64,000 nucleotides of DNA from Manihot esculenta (Eukaryota > Streptophyta > Magnoliopsida > Malpighiales > Euphorbiaceae). Position numbers and translations under genes: made by a program. Below, in pieces: positions 33,728-45,369 of the stretch. A model generated the notes under the pieces. It was not told the origin of the DNA, did no database searches, and saw only the letters and a program-made list of their open reading frames with translations. Positions within the stretch are counted from its first letter, which is position 1; the number at the start of each line of letters is the position of its first letter. The stretch lies in contig NC_035170.2 of assembly GCF_001659605.2 (NCBI RefSeq), positions 14,832,265-14,896,264 on the forward strand, written 5' to 3'.

Positions 33728-34899
33728 TGTAACGATCCCAAAATGGACCGTAATCGGCGCTAGGATTCAGGTCGACTTAAGGCCGCCAGAACCCGTAGCA
33801 AGCCTGCTATACTCTTTGTGTACCTGTAAATCTCATACATGATCATACATTTTCTGTGAAAATAAAAACTCTTTTCTGAACCAAGGCTTAACCTGTGCAT
33901 GCACTATCTCTGTACTCTGTACTCTGTACCCCTGACTAGAGCTTGCTCTAGATGGGTTAACTCATACCTGTTAAGCCTGGTTTTGCACATACAGTACAAC
34001 ATTAAAATCCACGAATATGTTGCATTATATCGATATTTGTTGATGTGGGTGAATGCTGAATGATCCAATAGTCTCAGACAGGAAGTCCAGGAGCCTTTGA
34101 CTACGCCCTGGCAGGTATAGTAAAGACCAGGAGCCTTTGACTATGCCCTGGCAGGTATAGTAAAGACCAGGAGCCTTTGACTACGCCCTGGCAATGGTAA
34201 GTACAAAGGTGTTATATACACATATACATATATGACAGGAAGACCAGGTGCTCGATTCTACGCCCTGGCACAGAGTTACTGGGACTATGTGGTGACATGT
34301 TTACCCTTGTTGTGAATTGTCTGTGATATGGTGCATGCCATGAGATCATATTTTACTGAGATGTTTTACTGTTCTACTCACTGGGCTATAGAGCTCATCC
34401 CACTCCCTTAACCCCAGTCTTGCAGGTTCAATGTACAGTTTACAGGGAAGGTTCAGTAAAGTGCAGAAAGAGAATTGTAATAGTGTAGAGTGGACATGTA
34501 ATAGTAAAGAGATGTGCTAGTTGTGTTTTCAGTTACAGATGTGCTTGACTTAGTAGTTTGTGATGTAAATCTGTTGTTATGTACATGATCTGTATATGTA
34601 TATATGTTGTACTGTATGTGCAAAACCAGACTTAACAAGTATGAGTTAACCCATCTAGAGCAAGCTCTAGTCAGGGGTACAGAGTACAGAGTACAAAGTA
34701 CAGAGTACAGAGTACAGAGATAGTGCATGCACAGGTTAAGCCTTGGTTCAGAAAAGAGTTTTTATTTTCACAGAAAATGTATGATCATGTATGAGATTTA
34801 CAGGTACACAAAGAGTATAGCAGGCTTGCTACGGGTTCTGGCTGCCTTAAGCCGACCTGAATCCTAGCGCCGGTTACGGTCCATTTTGGGGTCGTTACA
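33728..34899. repeat. Large inverted repeat formed by the rearranged ends of element C
   Basis: The left arm (33728-34000, 273 bp, LTR end in reverse) and right arm (34606-34899, 294 bp, same LTR end forward) are reverse complements with only a few mismatches. The 21-bp length difference equals three units of a 7-bp tandem repeat (GTACAGA type; about three copies in the left arm, six in the right). The loop, 34001-34605, is forward LTR sequence that repeats 23001-23555 and includes a third CCAGG...CCCTGGCA unit. Confidence 0.88.
34001..34899 (+). repeat. Element C right LTR, 3' portion
   Basis: It starts in mid-LTR at the position matching 23001 in the left LTR and runs to the true end GGTCGTTACA. 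It includes intact LTR sequence across the point where D interrupted the left copy (34591-34606). Confidence 0.88.
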
Positions 34900-34904
34900 A
34901 ACAT

Positions 34905-35477
34905 ACATAAAAATTAAAACTTTTCTTTCATCCAACTACCAAACTCAACCTGTGCATGCACTGAACATAGACATATTCATAAACATCGACCCCTCTATGG
35001 GATCTCATCAATGCCCCAATGGACAATTACAACATATGATGAGTTGGTTTACATAAACATCATAAAAGATCTAGGATCATGCATAAAAAGGGATACAATA
35101 CACATAGGTCAAGCACAACCTCTAATCCTCCATGTCATTACATTACATAACTATTCATAACTTTACATTTTGTCATGTCCACATTCTATCCATTACATAC
35201 AACTGACTTCAATACTCTTGCTGACCTCCTGGTCTACCCTGTACCTGCAAACCTGGGGAATTTGGGGAGAGGGGTGAGCTACTAGAGCCTAGTGAGCAGA
35301 ATAGTAAAGCATTTAAAACATATGATAACATGAAATGCATCACATCACAGCTAATCATATCAAGGATGAACTTGTCACCATTTAGCCCTCTACATATTCC
35401 AATCATGCCAGGGGCGTAGTGCAGGCCACACCTGGTCTTTCTCTTATACATAACATAACATAACATACATAATCCAT
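34905..35477 (-). repeat. Element B 3' LTR, piece 2
   Basis: Continues piece 1 after element C and matches 62541-63115 of the opposite LTR. It contains, in reverse, the CCCCAAATT...CAGG acceptor-like region and part of the minisatellite. It is cut at tccat by element E and resumes at 55490. Confidence 0.9.
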
Positions 35478-37713
35478 TGTAATACCCGGCTAGACTCCGG
35501 TATCGGAATTCCTACCGTCCGGTGGAATTTGGGTGTCGGAAACCTCTAGAAGGGTAAAAGCATGTTTTTATAATATGTTTTCATGTATTTTAATGTTTTA
35601 AGTATGATTTTAAATAAGTTTTTGCATGAAAATTCTTTAAGGGAAAAACCCAGGTTCGGCCGCCGAAACTCACTTTCGGCCGCCGAACATGCATGGACTT
35701 TGGGAGGCACGTTAGGCCCCCGAAAGTCTAAGTGAGGGAAGTGCAGGTTCGGCCGCCGAACATTGCATGGATGCGGAGGCACATTCGGCCCCCGAACGTG
35801 GCCTGGCCAGCCACTATAAAAGGGTCCCCTTGGTCCGCACGGGCGAGCTTTTTCTCTCCCATTTTCGGCCAAGGTGAGTCTCCACCGTTCCTCCCTCGAT
35901 CTTGAGTGTTTCCTCTAGATCTTTCATGGTTTTAACGAGTTTTCATCTTGCTTTGAAGTTTTAAGCTTTTGAATCAAGTTTTGAGCAAGTTTTGAGCTTG
36001 GAGGCCCAAGGAGCTAGATCTCTTCCAACTCCAAGTTAGATCGCCTATACTCTCAATCTTCAAGAGGTAAGGGTCGATCTTGAACTCTTTTTATGCTTGA
36101 CACAAGTTTTATGAAGATCTTTGGGGATTAAAGGCATGTTTAGTTCATGTGTAGGTTTATGGGTTTAAGTTGTGATTTTTGAGCAATGTAGCTTGTTTGT
36201 GTGTGAATGAAGTATTGTAGATGGGGTATATGCATGTTTGAGGCCCCTAGGAACTTGTATGTGTGTTTTAGTTGAGAAATATGCATGATTTATGGTTTTG
36301 GGAGGCAGGAGGTTCATTCGAACCAAGTTTCTGCCGTTTGGCAGAAACCAGGTTCGGCAGCCGAAGGGAGTTTCGGCCGCCGAACCCCCCCTTGTGGAGG
36401 CAGCTTTCGGCTGCCGAAGGTGCCCCCGAAAAGAGACTTTCGTCTCTGTCTGGCACTTTCGGCCGCCGAAGGTGCCGCCGAACCTAGCTGAGTTTCGTCT
36501 CTGTCTGGGGCTTTCGGCCGCCGAAGGTGCCGCCGAAGGTGCCCTGTTCAGCCATTTCATGCATATTTTCTGTGATGTTTTCATGATGTTTTAGGGGGTT
36601 TTTGGGGGATATATTAGAGTTGTGTTTATATATGTTTGGTCCCTCATTGGAGTCCACCTGTGTAGGTTCGGACCCGAGGAACCGAGGACCCCAGCAGTGA
36701 GTGAGCTACTTCAGTGTCTGGTCAGAGCTAGCCAGAGGTGAGTGGAAACAAGCTTAATGTTTTAAATCAAGCAATTAAATGTTTTGAGCATGTTTCATGC
36801 ATCATGATGACATGTAATAGGCTGATTGCATTAGTTCACGAATATGTCGCATTGCATTTTATTTTGTGGTTGTGGGTGAATGCTGTATGATCCAATTAGT
36901 CCACGAGACTTAATATATGATATAACAGGAAGACCAGGACCCCATGCTACGGCCTGGCACGAGACTTTATGTATGTATGACAGGAAGACCAGGACCCCAT
37001 GCTACGGCCTGGCACGAGGCTTTATATATGTTATGACAGGAAGACCAGGACCCCATGCTACGGCCTGGCACGAGGCTTTATATATGTTATGACAGGAAGA
37101 CCAGGACCCCATGCTACGGCCTGGCACGAGACTTTATGTATGTTATGACAGGAAGACCAGGACCCCATGCTACGGCCTGGCACGAGACTATGCTGGGACT
37201 AATTGGTGACAGGTTCACCCTTGATGTGAATTGTTTGTGATATGATGCATTCCATGAAAGCATGAACTTTAATATAATGTTTTTAGTTTCTGCTCACTGG
37301 GCTTTTAGCTCACCCCTCTCCCCTAACCCCAGGTTTGCAGGTACGGGATTGATAGAGAAGAAAAGAAGAGAAAAGTCATATGTATGTAATAGCTAGAGTA
37401 TGTGGACATGACAAATGATAAGAACGTAATGTAAAGTTTTGAACAGTTATGTTTATGTAATTATGTTGTTGAGGATAGAGTTGTGCTTGACCATAGTATA
37501 TGTTAATCCCTTGGTATGTACATGATCTTGTGTTTTGATATTGATGTAAACCAACTCACCATATGATGTATAGCCCTTGAGGCTTTGATGAGATCCCACA
37601 GAGGGATTAATGTTTATGTATATGATGAATATAGTGCATGCACAGGTTGAGTTTGGTGAATGAAGAAAAAGAAAAGTTTTTAATTCTTATGTATGTTTGT
37701 TGATCATGTATGG
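35478..37713 (+). repeat. Element E 5' LTR, main part
   Basis: 2236 bp with TATA box at 35815-35823, donor GTAAGG at 36067, an exon-like block 36666-36737 between CTGTGTAG and GTGAGT, and acceptor sites ending at 37332 and 37340. One 20-bp palindrome unit fewer than the 3' LTR. Remainder of this LTR: 47662-47768. Confidence 0.93.
36924..37190 (+). repeat. Minisatellite in element E 5' LTR (five units)
   Basis: Five near-identical units of about 55 bp, each with GACCAGGACCCCATGCTACG followed by GCCTGGCAC, so CCAGG and CCTGG can pair across each unit. The same array is at 54588-54854. Spacers show no CRISPR-like diversity. Confidence 0.9.
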
Positions 37714-39999
37714 TGTAACAGCCCGCTTACCGGACCATCACCGGCACTAGGATCCAGATCGGCTTAAGGCCGCCGGGACCCGTAGTAAGCCTACTGTCAA
37801 CTCTGTGTACCTGATAAATCCCATACATGATCACACTTAAACTTAAAACTGGTACTTACTCTTCTCTATTACATTTTTTTTTCTTTCTTTGCTTGACTCT
37901 CTTTTCTTTTCTTGAAACTTTTCTCATCAACTAAGCCTGGACTATGCATGCTCTGTCTGTATGCACTCGAAGAGTGATACCTGCTATGGTACCATACAGT
38001 GACTACAGAGATAGAAAGACTACCATGCACCAAGCTTAGCTCATCATCATTACAACATTATCTCAAACATATATATCATAAAAGGATCATGTGCAGAGGG
38101 ATAACAAGCACTAGGGCCAAGCACAATACTATAACTCACTATATAACTTGCTATTACATCATTTCTATACATTACATAAACTCTGTACTGTACATCATTA
38201 TCATGTCCACCATTCTATACTATTACATATGCCTTTTACCCTTGCTATCTCTTTCTCTTTCTCTTCTCTGAGGCCCTGAAAAATGGGGTTAGGGAGAGGG
38301 ATGAGCTGCTAAAGCCCAGTGAGCGGAATCTATAAAAATCACATTTAAAACATGCTATCATATGATGCATCACTGCACAAACATTTCACATCTCGGATTG
38401 GACATGATCCCAAAACTCCCTCTGTCAGTGCCCGGCCCCCAAAGGAGCTCACACAGGTCTTTCACTAACTACTCATGGTGCCCGACCCTATAAGGGCTCT
38501 CACAGGACTCATCCAAGGTAAATGCCCGGCCCCCAAAGGAGCTCACACAGGACATACAATAATGACAGACTTATGGGCTATTGAGATCGCCTCGGTCCAA
38601 TCCACATATACAAGTAATAATGCAATGCATCAACTTGGTGAATACTAATGCAAAGTATCCTACATAAACATGGCATTAATGATGCATGAATCATGCTAAA
38701 ACAGTTCTTAACTTTTAAAATAAAGTTCTGTTCCACTCACCTCTGTCAACTGCGGAGCAGTCTCTGTAACTCTAACTCTGTGGGCCTCCTTGGTCTCTCG
38801 GGTCCGTTCCTACACAGGTGGACTCAAATGAGGACCAAACTTACTTAAACATAACTCTTAATATCTCCCCAAAACCCCTCTAAAACATCATAGGCATGCA
38901 TGGAAAAATGGGCAAAAGAAGGCTGGACTGGGCACTTTCGGCGGCTGGTTCGGCGGCCGAAACCTCCCTCCAGAGACGAAACTCATGCATGTTCGGCGGC
39001 ATCTTCGGCGGCCGAAAGCCTCGTCCAGAGACGAAACTCATGCACTTTCGGCGGCCGAACTCCCTCTTTCGGCGGCCGAAAGTCCCTTTCTCACCCAAAA
39101 GCCTAGCTTTCGGGGGCAAGGTTTGGCAGCCGAAACTGCCTCCACAAGGGGTTCGGCGGCCGAACCTTGCTTCGGCGGCCGAACCTGGATTCTCCAGAAA
39201 GGCAGAATCCGAGCACAACTCATGCTCTCAGCCTCCAAAATCCTATCAAACACCCATAACATGCATACCAACACTTCTCAACTCACAAAGAACATAACTC
39301 ATGCATATAGAGGCCTAAAAACTAGCTCAAGCCTCAAAAACAACAACAAAACTCATAGAAACTCATATGATCAACATATGCTCAAACTCATGTTTATACC
39401 CCCAAAACATGCCATACAATTCTAAACTTACTTGAAACATAAGGGGAGGTGAGGATCCATGCTTACCTCTTGAAGAACTAGAGGATTGATGATCCAAGCT
39501 TGGAGATGGGGAAAACTCAATCAAAATCTCCAAGTGCTCAATTTTGCTTCCTTTTGCTCAAAACTCTAAAACAAAACTCAAATCAAGTTAAAACATGCAA
39601 GAGTTGAGGAAAACATGAGAAATCACACCAAGGAGAGCTTGAACCTACCTTTGACCCAAAAACAGAGTGTGTACCACTCAAGTCTCGGGCAAAGGGGCTT
39701 TTGTAGTGGCCAACCGACTCTTCCTTCGGCGGCCTAACGTGCATGCAAAACCATGCAACTTTCGGCGGCCGAACTTCACCTTCGGCGGCCGAACCTGGCT
39801 TTTGTCCCCTTGGCCTTTTCATTTCAAAACTCAATTTTCTTAACTCAAAACATGCAAACATGATAAAAACACTTAAAAACATCTTAAAAACCTTTCTTAT
39901 ACCCTTAGGGCAAGCTCCGACATCCTCGAATCCCGACTTCCAACGGAAAATCCGCCGGAACGTAGGAATTCCGAGACCGGGGTCTAGCCGGGTATTACA
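37714..39999 (-). repeat. Element F 3' LTR
   Basis: 2286 bp; on the + strand TGTAACAGCCC to GGGTATTACA. The promoter position holds TACAAAAG (39699-39706, minus strand) where A, B, D and E have TATAAAAG. A three-unit minisatellite (CCCGGCCCCCAAAGGAGCTC type) lies at 38428-38551. Confidence 0.93.
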
Positions 40000-40036
40000 T
40001 TCTCCCCCCCTTAAGAACATTCGTCCTCGAATGTTC
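40000..40036 (-). other. Polypurine tract and inverted repeat of element F
   Basis: The complement of the PPT, TTCTCCCCCCCTT, is at 40000-40012 next to the LTR. The inverted repeat GAACATTC (40015-40022) and GAATGTTC (40029-40036) follows, same layout as elements A, B and E. Confidence 0.85.
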
Positions 40037-40094
40037 CTCTCTAACTCAAAACAAAGTACAAACAGAACAGAACATAAAGCACATAACACTCACC

Positions 40095-43000
40095 TCAAAA
40101 GAGATGGGGGTACTGTTGGAGCATAGACTCCCGTGTCTCCCAGGTGCACTCTTCGATGTTATGGTGGTTCCAGAGGACTTTCACCATCGGGATCTCCTTG
40201 TTCCTTAGCTTTCTGATCTGGGTGTCAATGATCCGCACTGGTTGTTCTACATACGTGAGATCACCTAGGATCTCCACATCTGGTTCGCTGAGAACCTTAC
40301 TCGGATCTGACACAAACTTCCTTAGCATCGAAACATGGAAGACTGGATGGATTCTTTCCATAGACATAGGCAAATCAAGCTTATACGACACATTTCCGAC
40401 CTTCTGCAAAATCTCAAAAGGTCCAATGTACCGCGGAGCCAGCTTACCTTTCCTCCCAAAACGAACCACCCCTTTCATTGGAGACACCTTCAACAAGACC
40501 AGATCCCCCTCCTCAAACTCTATGTGTTTTCTGCGAACGTCTGCATAGCTCTTCTGCCGACTAACAGCAGTCTTGAGTCTCTCTCTGATGATGGGTACCA
40601 CCCTGTTCGTGATCTCTACTAACTCAGGCCCTGCTAGGGACCTTTCTCCAACCTCTTCCCAACAAACTGGTGACCTGCACTTCCTCCCATACAGAGCTTC
40701 ATATGGGGCCATCCCGATGCTAGCATGATGGCTATTGTTGTAGGCAAACTCCACTAAGGGTAGATGCTGCCTCCAAGATCCGCCAAAATCTAGCACACAC
40801 ATTCGAAGCATATCTTCTATGGTCTGGATGGTCCTCTCTGACTGTCCGTCAGTCTGTGGATGGAAAGCAGTGCTGAAGTCTAATCTTGTGCCCATAGCCT
40901 CTTGCAGACTGCGCCAAAACCTGGAGGTAAACTGGGGTCCTCTGTCAGACACTATAGAAACAGGAGCCCCATGGAACCTCATAACTTCCTCAACATATAC
41001 CTGCGCTAGCTTGTCCACAGAGTAGCCACTCCTGACAGGAATGAAGTGAGCAGATTTAGTCAGTCTATCCACAATCACCCATATGGAGTCTAGTCTGTTG
41101 GACGTCGCCGGTAACCCCACTACAAAATCCATCGCTATGTTCTCCCATTTCCATTCTGGAATCGGCAGTGGGTTAAGCATTCCAGCCGGCTTCTGGTGCT
41201 CTAGCTTCACCCTTTGACATATCTCGCAGGCTGACACAAACTGTGCCACTTCTCTCTTCATTGCTGGCCACCAATACACTCTCTTCAGATCTTGATACAT
41301 CTTGGTGGCTCCAGGGTGAATGCTATATCTCGCATTATGAGCTTCCCTCATAATGTCTCCTTTCAAGCTAATGTCATCTGGTACACATAGTCTATACCCG
41401 TAGCGGAGAATCCCTTGGTCGTCGAATCTGAACTCTTCGCTCTTGCCTGACTGAACAGTCCTGGCAATCTTGACCAACACTGGATCCTCATGTTGTTTCT
41501 GAGCCACCTGCTCCAGAAACACGGGTATAACTTTCATCTGTGCAATCAAAACACCTGTACCAGTTAACTCTAACTGTAGCCCTTCTTCAACTAACCTGTA
41601 GAAGTCCTTCACCACCGGCCTCCTCTCTGCGGTAATGTGAGATAAACTGCCTAGTGATTTCCGGCTCAAGGCATCGGCTACAACATTTGCCTTTCCCGGA
41701 TGATACTGGATCCTGCAATCATAATCACTAAGCAATTCCACCCACCGTCTCTGCCTCAAATTTAACTCTCTCTGACTCAGGATGTGCTGTAGGCTCTTAT
41801 GATCTGTAAAGATCTCACATTTCACCCCATAGAGGTAATGCCTCCACATCTTGAGTGCAAAGATAACAGCTGCCATCTCAAGATCGTGTGTAGGGTAATT
41901 CAGCTCGTGCTTCTTCAACTGTCTAGAAGCATAAGCTATTACTCTGTCATTCTGCATTAACACACAACCTAATCCCACTCGGGACGCATCACAGAACACT
42001 GTGAAGTCTTCATCACTAGTAGGCAGAGCTAACACCGGTGCTGACGTTAATCTTCTCTTTAGCTCTTCGAAACTCTCTTCACATTGGTCAGACCATGTGA
42101 ATCTCTGGTTCTTTCTGGTTAATCTGGTCATAGGAGCCGCTATCTTAGAGAAGTCCTGAACGAACCTCCTGTAGTAGCCTGCCAAACCCAAGAAACTCTT
42201 GACCTCTGTCACTGTGGTGGGTCTAGGCCAATTGGCTACAGCTTCTATCTTCTTGGGGTCCACTGCTATACCTTGATCTGACACTACATGCCCCAAGAAT
42301 GAAATGCTCCTTAGCCAGAACTCACACTTGGAGAACTTGGCATATAAACCATGCTCTCTCAAGGTCTGCAGGACTATCCTCAGATGATGGGCATGCTCCT
42401 CTGCATTCCTGGAATACACCAAGATATCATCTATGAAGACAATAACAAAGTGATCCAGGTACTCTCTGAAAACTCGGTTCATGAGATCCATGAATGCTGC
42501 AGGGGCATTAGTCAACCCGAACGGCATCACTAAGAACTCATAATGCCCATATCTGGTTCTGAAAGCTGTCTTAGGTACATCCTCTTCCCTGATTCTCAGC
42601 TGATGATAGCCCGATCTCAGATCTATCTTAGAAAAACAACCTGCTCCTGCTAGCTGGTCGAATAGATCATCGATCCTGGGAAGGGGATACTTATTCTTGG
42701 TAGTGACTTTGTTCAACTGCCTGTAGTCGATACAAAGTCTAAGGGATCCATCCTTTTTCTTGACAAACAACACTGGAGCACCCCAGGGTGAGGTACTTGG
42801 ACGGATGAAACCCTTATCTACCAACTCCTGTAGCTGCTCTTTCAACTCTTTTAGCTCTGCTGGTGCCATCCTGTAGGGAGGAATAGAGATCGGTCTGGTA
42901 CCAGGCACTAACTCTATCTCGAACTCTATTTCCCTATCAGGTGGTAGTCCTGGAAGCTCATCTGGAAACACATCTGGGAACTCTCTGACTACGGGCACTG

Positions 43001-45083
43001 AACTAGGGTCCCTAACCTGACTGTCTAGCTCTCTCACATGAGCTAGATATCCCTGACATCCCCTCCTGAGCAACCTACGAGCCTGTAGGGCTGATATCAG
43101 ACCTCTAGGCGTGCCCCTCCTGTCTCCTCTGAAGACAAACTCAGATCCATCCTCATCTCTGAACTTAACTACCTTGTCTCTGCAGTCCAAGGTAGCACCA
43201 TATGCAGATAGCCAATCCATCCCTAGAATGACGTCAAAATCTGTCAACTCTAGAACCACAAGGTCAGCTGGAAGGCATCTACCATCTATAAACACTGGAC
43301 TATGTCGACAGACTGTCTCTGCCAACGATGGATCACACTTAGGGCCACTAACCCATAGGGGACACTCTAACCCAGACGTCATCAAACCCACTCTCTCTAT
43401 GGCTCTGGGAGCAACAAAGGAATGCGAAGCACCAGGGTCTAACAAAGCATACACCTCAGAACACCCAATGAGGAGATTACCTGACACCACGGTGTTAGAA
43501 GTGTTTGCCTCCTGCTGTGTCATCGTGAAAATCCGCGCCGGAGCTGACGGACCTCCACCTCGGGGACCCGCAGATGAAGAGGCTGACCCTCTCCCTCTGC
43601 CTCTGCCCTGCGTCATCACTGAAACTGGTGGCTGTGGCATGCTAGCTGGAGCTGTCTGCTGGGATGGTGCCGTGAAAGATGCCTGAGGGCACTCACGAGC
43701 CATGTGTCCCTCCTGGCCGCACCTGTAACATCCTGTAATCCCCAAACGACAAACTCCTCTGTGCGCCTTACCGCACCGACCACACACTGGAACCTCTGAG
43801 CCTGAACTCATGCCACTGCCTAATCCCAGACCTGCTTTAATCTTCTTCCAGAACTTATTCTTCCTCGACTTCTGCGTGGAACCACTCCACTTCTTACCAC
43901 TGGAAGTTGCTGCACCCTGTGAAGAGGGATCTGACTTACCCCTACCTGGGGTCTTAGAACCAGAAGACTGTGCCGGCTGCTGTTTCACTGTACCCTGTAT
44001 AATGGCACTAGCCTCCATCCTCCGTGCTAAATCCACCACGGTGTGGAAACTCTCCTTCTCGGCTGCATGGATCAAGGAGGAATACCTGGAATGCAGTTTC
44101 ATAGCATACCTCCTAGCCTTTTTCTGTTCCGTATCATAGGCCTGTCCTGCATACCGCAGCAACTCCAGAAACCTATCAGGAAACTCATCAATACTCATAT
44201 CCTCTGTCTGCTTGAGCTGCTCAAACTCTATCATCTTTAGCTCTTTCGAACTATCTGGAAATGCCCATCCGGCAAACTCATTAGCAAACTCCTCCCAAGA
44301 CATGTTATCCAACCTAGGGTCCACATAGACGCCAAACCATTCCTTCGCCTTCTTACATTTTAAAGTGAACCCTGCCATCTGAATGGCTCTGGTATCATCT
44401 GCCCCTAACTCATCTGCTATCATCTTGACTGCTTTAATGTACTCAAACGGATCATCTCCTGATTGGTACTTAGGAGCATCTAACTTTAGGTAATCAGTCA
44501 TCTTTACCTTGCTCCTCACAGATGGGCCAGGTTGAGGTGTTTGGATAACTGGGGCTTCTGGTTGTACCACTGGTGGTGGTGGGGGAGGTGCAGAACTTTC
44601 TGGTGTAGAGTATGCTGGACTGGGGTAAAAAGGCGAGGGTGGATACATGGGATATGGTGGATATGGGGGGTAATACGGTGGATAAGGCATATATGTGGGA
44701 TATGGGTGAAAACTCGGATAATCCGATGTACCTCCCATCGAATATCCTGGGCCCTGTGGGTAGGGCTGATAGTGGGGTGGATAACCATACCCCGAGGCCT
44801 GACCGCCTCCCTGTGATGATCCCACATCCTCCTCTGTAGTGCCAACACCTAACCCTCCATCCCTTCTTGGATCCACATCCATCTCTTCCCTTGTATCACT
44901 TGATCTTCTTCTCTGTTCTGTCTCCCTCCTGCTTTCATCAAAAGACCTTCTAGGGTCCCTTGATGATCTTTCTCTGCCTGCCCTTTGGGACATAGCTCTT
45001 GGCAAAGCAGGGGGACGCCCTTCCATACCCTCATTCTCGGGCGGAGCTCCAGTCAATCTAGCTGATCGACGGGTTCCTCTCAT
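40095..45083 (-). CDS. gag-pol: Element F Gag-Pol polyprotein (1662 aa, intact)
   Basis: The start chosen is the ATG at 45083-45081 of [16 protein letters not shown], with a TTTTCAG acceptor-like site just upstream. Order: Gag with a basic N terminus, Pro/Tyr-rich stretch and CCHC knuckle [14 protein letters not shown]; aspartic protease with [10 protein letters not shown] with FIDDILVYS; RNase H near FCDASRVG; integrase HHCC finger and core with DFVVG, SDRGPQF and [11 protein letters not shown], all in standard form; chromodomain-like tail ending YPHLF. One continuous frame with no stop or shift. Family members make capsid, cDNA and integrase from this precursor, with the chromodomain steering insertion to heterochromatin. 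This is the best candidate in the window for a functional element, though its TATA box is altered. Confidence 0.96.
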   Translation of the reverse strand: MRGTRRSARLTGAPPENEGMEGRPPALPRAMSQRAGRERSSRDPRRSFDESRRETEQRRRSSDTREEMDVDPRRDGGLGVGTTEEDVGSSQGGGQASGYGYPPHYQPYPQGPGYSMGGTSDYPSFHPYPTYMPYPPYYPPYPPYPMYPPSPFYPSPAYSTPESSAPPPPPPVVQPEAPVIQTPQPGPSVRSKVKMTDYLKLDAPKYQSGDDPFEYIKAVKMIADELGADDTRAIQMAGFTLKCKKAKEWFGVYVDPRLDNMSWEEFANEFAGWAFPDSSKELKMIEFEQLKQTEDMSIDEFPDRFLELLRYAGQAYDTEQKKARRYAMKLHSRYSSLIHAAEKESFHTVVDLARRMEASAIIQGTVKQQPAQSSGSKTPGRGKSDPSSQGAATSSGKKWSGSTQKSRKNKFWKKIKAGLGLGSGMSSGSEVPVCGRCGKAHRGVCRLGITGCYRCGQEGHMARECPQASFTAPSQQTAPASMPQPPVSVMTQGRGRGRGSASSSAGPRGGGPSAPARIFTMTQQEANTSNTVVSGNLLIGCSEVYALLDPGASHSFVAPRAIERVGLMTSGLECPLWVSGPKCDPSLAETVCRHSPVFIDGRCLPADLVVLELTDFDVILGMDWLSAYGATLDCRDKVVKFRDEDGSEFVFRGDRRGTPRGLISALQARRLLRRGCQGYLAHVRELDSQVRDPSSVPVVREFPDVFPDELPGLPPDREIEFEIELVPGTRPISIPPYRMAPAELKELKEQLQELVDKGFIRPSTSPWGAPVLFVKKKDGSLRLCIDYRQLNKVTTKNKYPLPRIDDLFDQLAGAGCFSKIDLRSGYHQLRIREEDVPKTAFRTRYGHYEFLVMPFGLTNAPAAFMDLMNRVFREYLDHFVIVFIDDILVYSRNAEEHAHHLRIVLQTLREHGLYAKFSKCEFWLRSISFLGHVVSDQGIAVDPKKIEAVANWPRPTTVTEVKSFLGLAGYYRRFVQDFSKIAAPMTRLTRKNQRFTWSDQCEESFEELKRRLTSAPVLALPTSDEDFTVFCDASRVGLGCVLMQNDRVIAYASRQLKKHELNYPTHDLEMAAVIFALKMWRHYLYGVKCEIFTDHKSLQHILSQRELNLRQRRWVELLSDYDCRIQYHPGKANVVADALSRKSLGSLSHITAERRPVVKDFYRLVEEGLQLELTGTGVLIAQMKVIPVFLEQVAQKQHEDPVLVKIARTVQSGKSEEFRFDDQGILRYGYRLCVPDDISLKGDIMREAHNARYSIHPGATKMYQDLKRVYWWPAMKREVAQFVSACEICQRVKLEHQKPAGMLNPLPIPEWKWENIAMDFVVGLPATSNRLDSIWVIVDRLTKSAHFIPVRSGYSVDKLAQVYVEEVMRFHGAPVSIVSDRGPQFTSRFWRSLQEAMGTRLDFSTAFHPQTDGQSERTIQTIEDMLRMCVLDFGGSWRQHLPLVEFAYNNSHHASIGMAPYEALYGRKCRSPVCWEEVGERSLAGPELVEITNRVVPIIRERLKTAVSRQKSYADVRRKHIEFEEGDLVLLKVSPMKGVVRFGRKGKLAPRYIGPFEILQKVGNVSYKLDLPMSMERIHPVFHVSMLRKFVSDPSKVLSEPDVEILGDLTYVEQPVRIIDTQIRKLRNKEIPMVKVLWNHHNIEECTWETRESMLQQYPHLF

Positions 45084-45354
45084 CTTAGCTTCTGAAAACA
45101 TAACATGAACTTTAGCATCATAGGATCCATGTAACAACATGAACCCTCAACTCATAACATAGCATATCATAGCATATCATTAAATGCACATGCATAAAAT
45201 CATGGCATAACACATCAAGACAGGACTCAACATCCTATCCTAGTGGACATGATCTTCCTATTGTGCTTGCCCTCTAAAACAACCTCTTTCCGATGTGAGA
45301 TCTCTCTAATCCCTGAGCATCTTAGCTCAGCACACCGTACTCTCGAGGCCCTAT

Positions 45355-45366
45355 GCTCTGATACCA
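45355..45366 (-). other. Primer-binding site of element F (tRNA-iMet type)
   Basis: GCTCTGATACCA on the + strand, the complement of TGGTATCAGAGC, three bases inside the 5' LTR boundary at 45370. Confidence 0.92.
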
Positions 45367-45369
45367 ATC

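Larger units (their letters stand above)
21621..34899 (+). mobile_element. Element C: rearranged Tekay-type remnant with an internal inversion
   Basis: Flanked by aacat (21616-21620 and 34900-34904), so both outer ends are the original insertion ends. The inside is not normal. Left LTR sequence runs 21621-23555 and 33359-33369 (split by element D). Then comes an inverted segment, 33370-34000, holding gag start, leader, PBS and the last part of an LTR. Then a partial right LTR runs 34001-34899. All of pol, most of gag and the first 1.38 kb of the right LTR are missing. Confidence 0.88.

Noticed and set aside
35209..35466. Minus-strand 85-codon ORF, duplicated at 62847-63104
   Set aside because: Both copies lie in the two LTRs of element B and overlap splice-like and minisatellite sequence; no domain.
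36880..37240. Tandem array resembling a CRISPR or a repetitive peptide gene (GRPGPHATAWH repeats)
   Set aside because: Units including the would-be spacers are almost identical, the DNA is a plant LTR, and no cas-like gene exists; it is a minisatellite.
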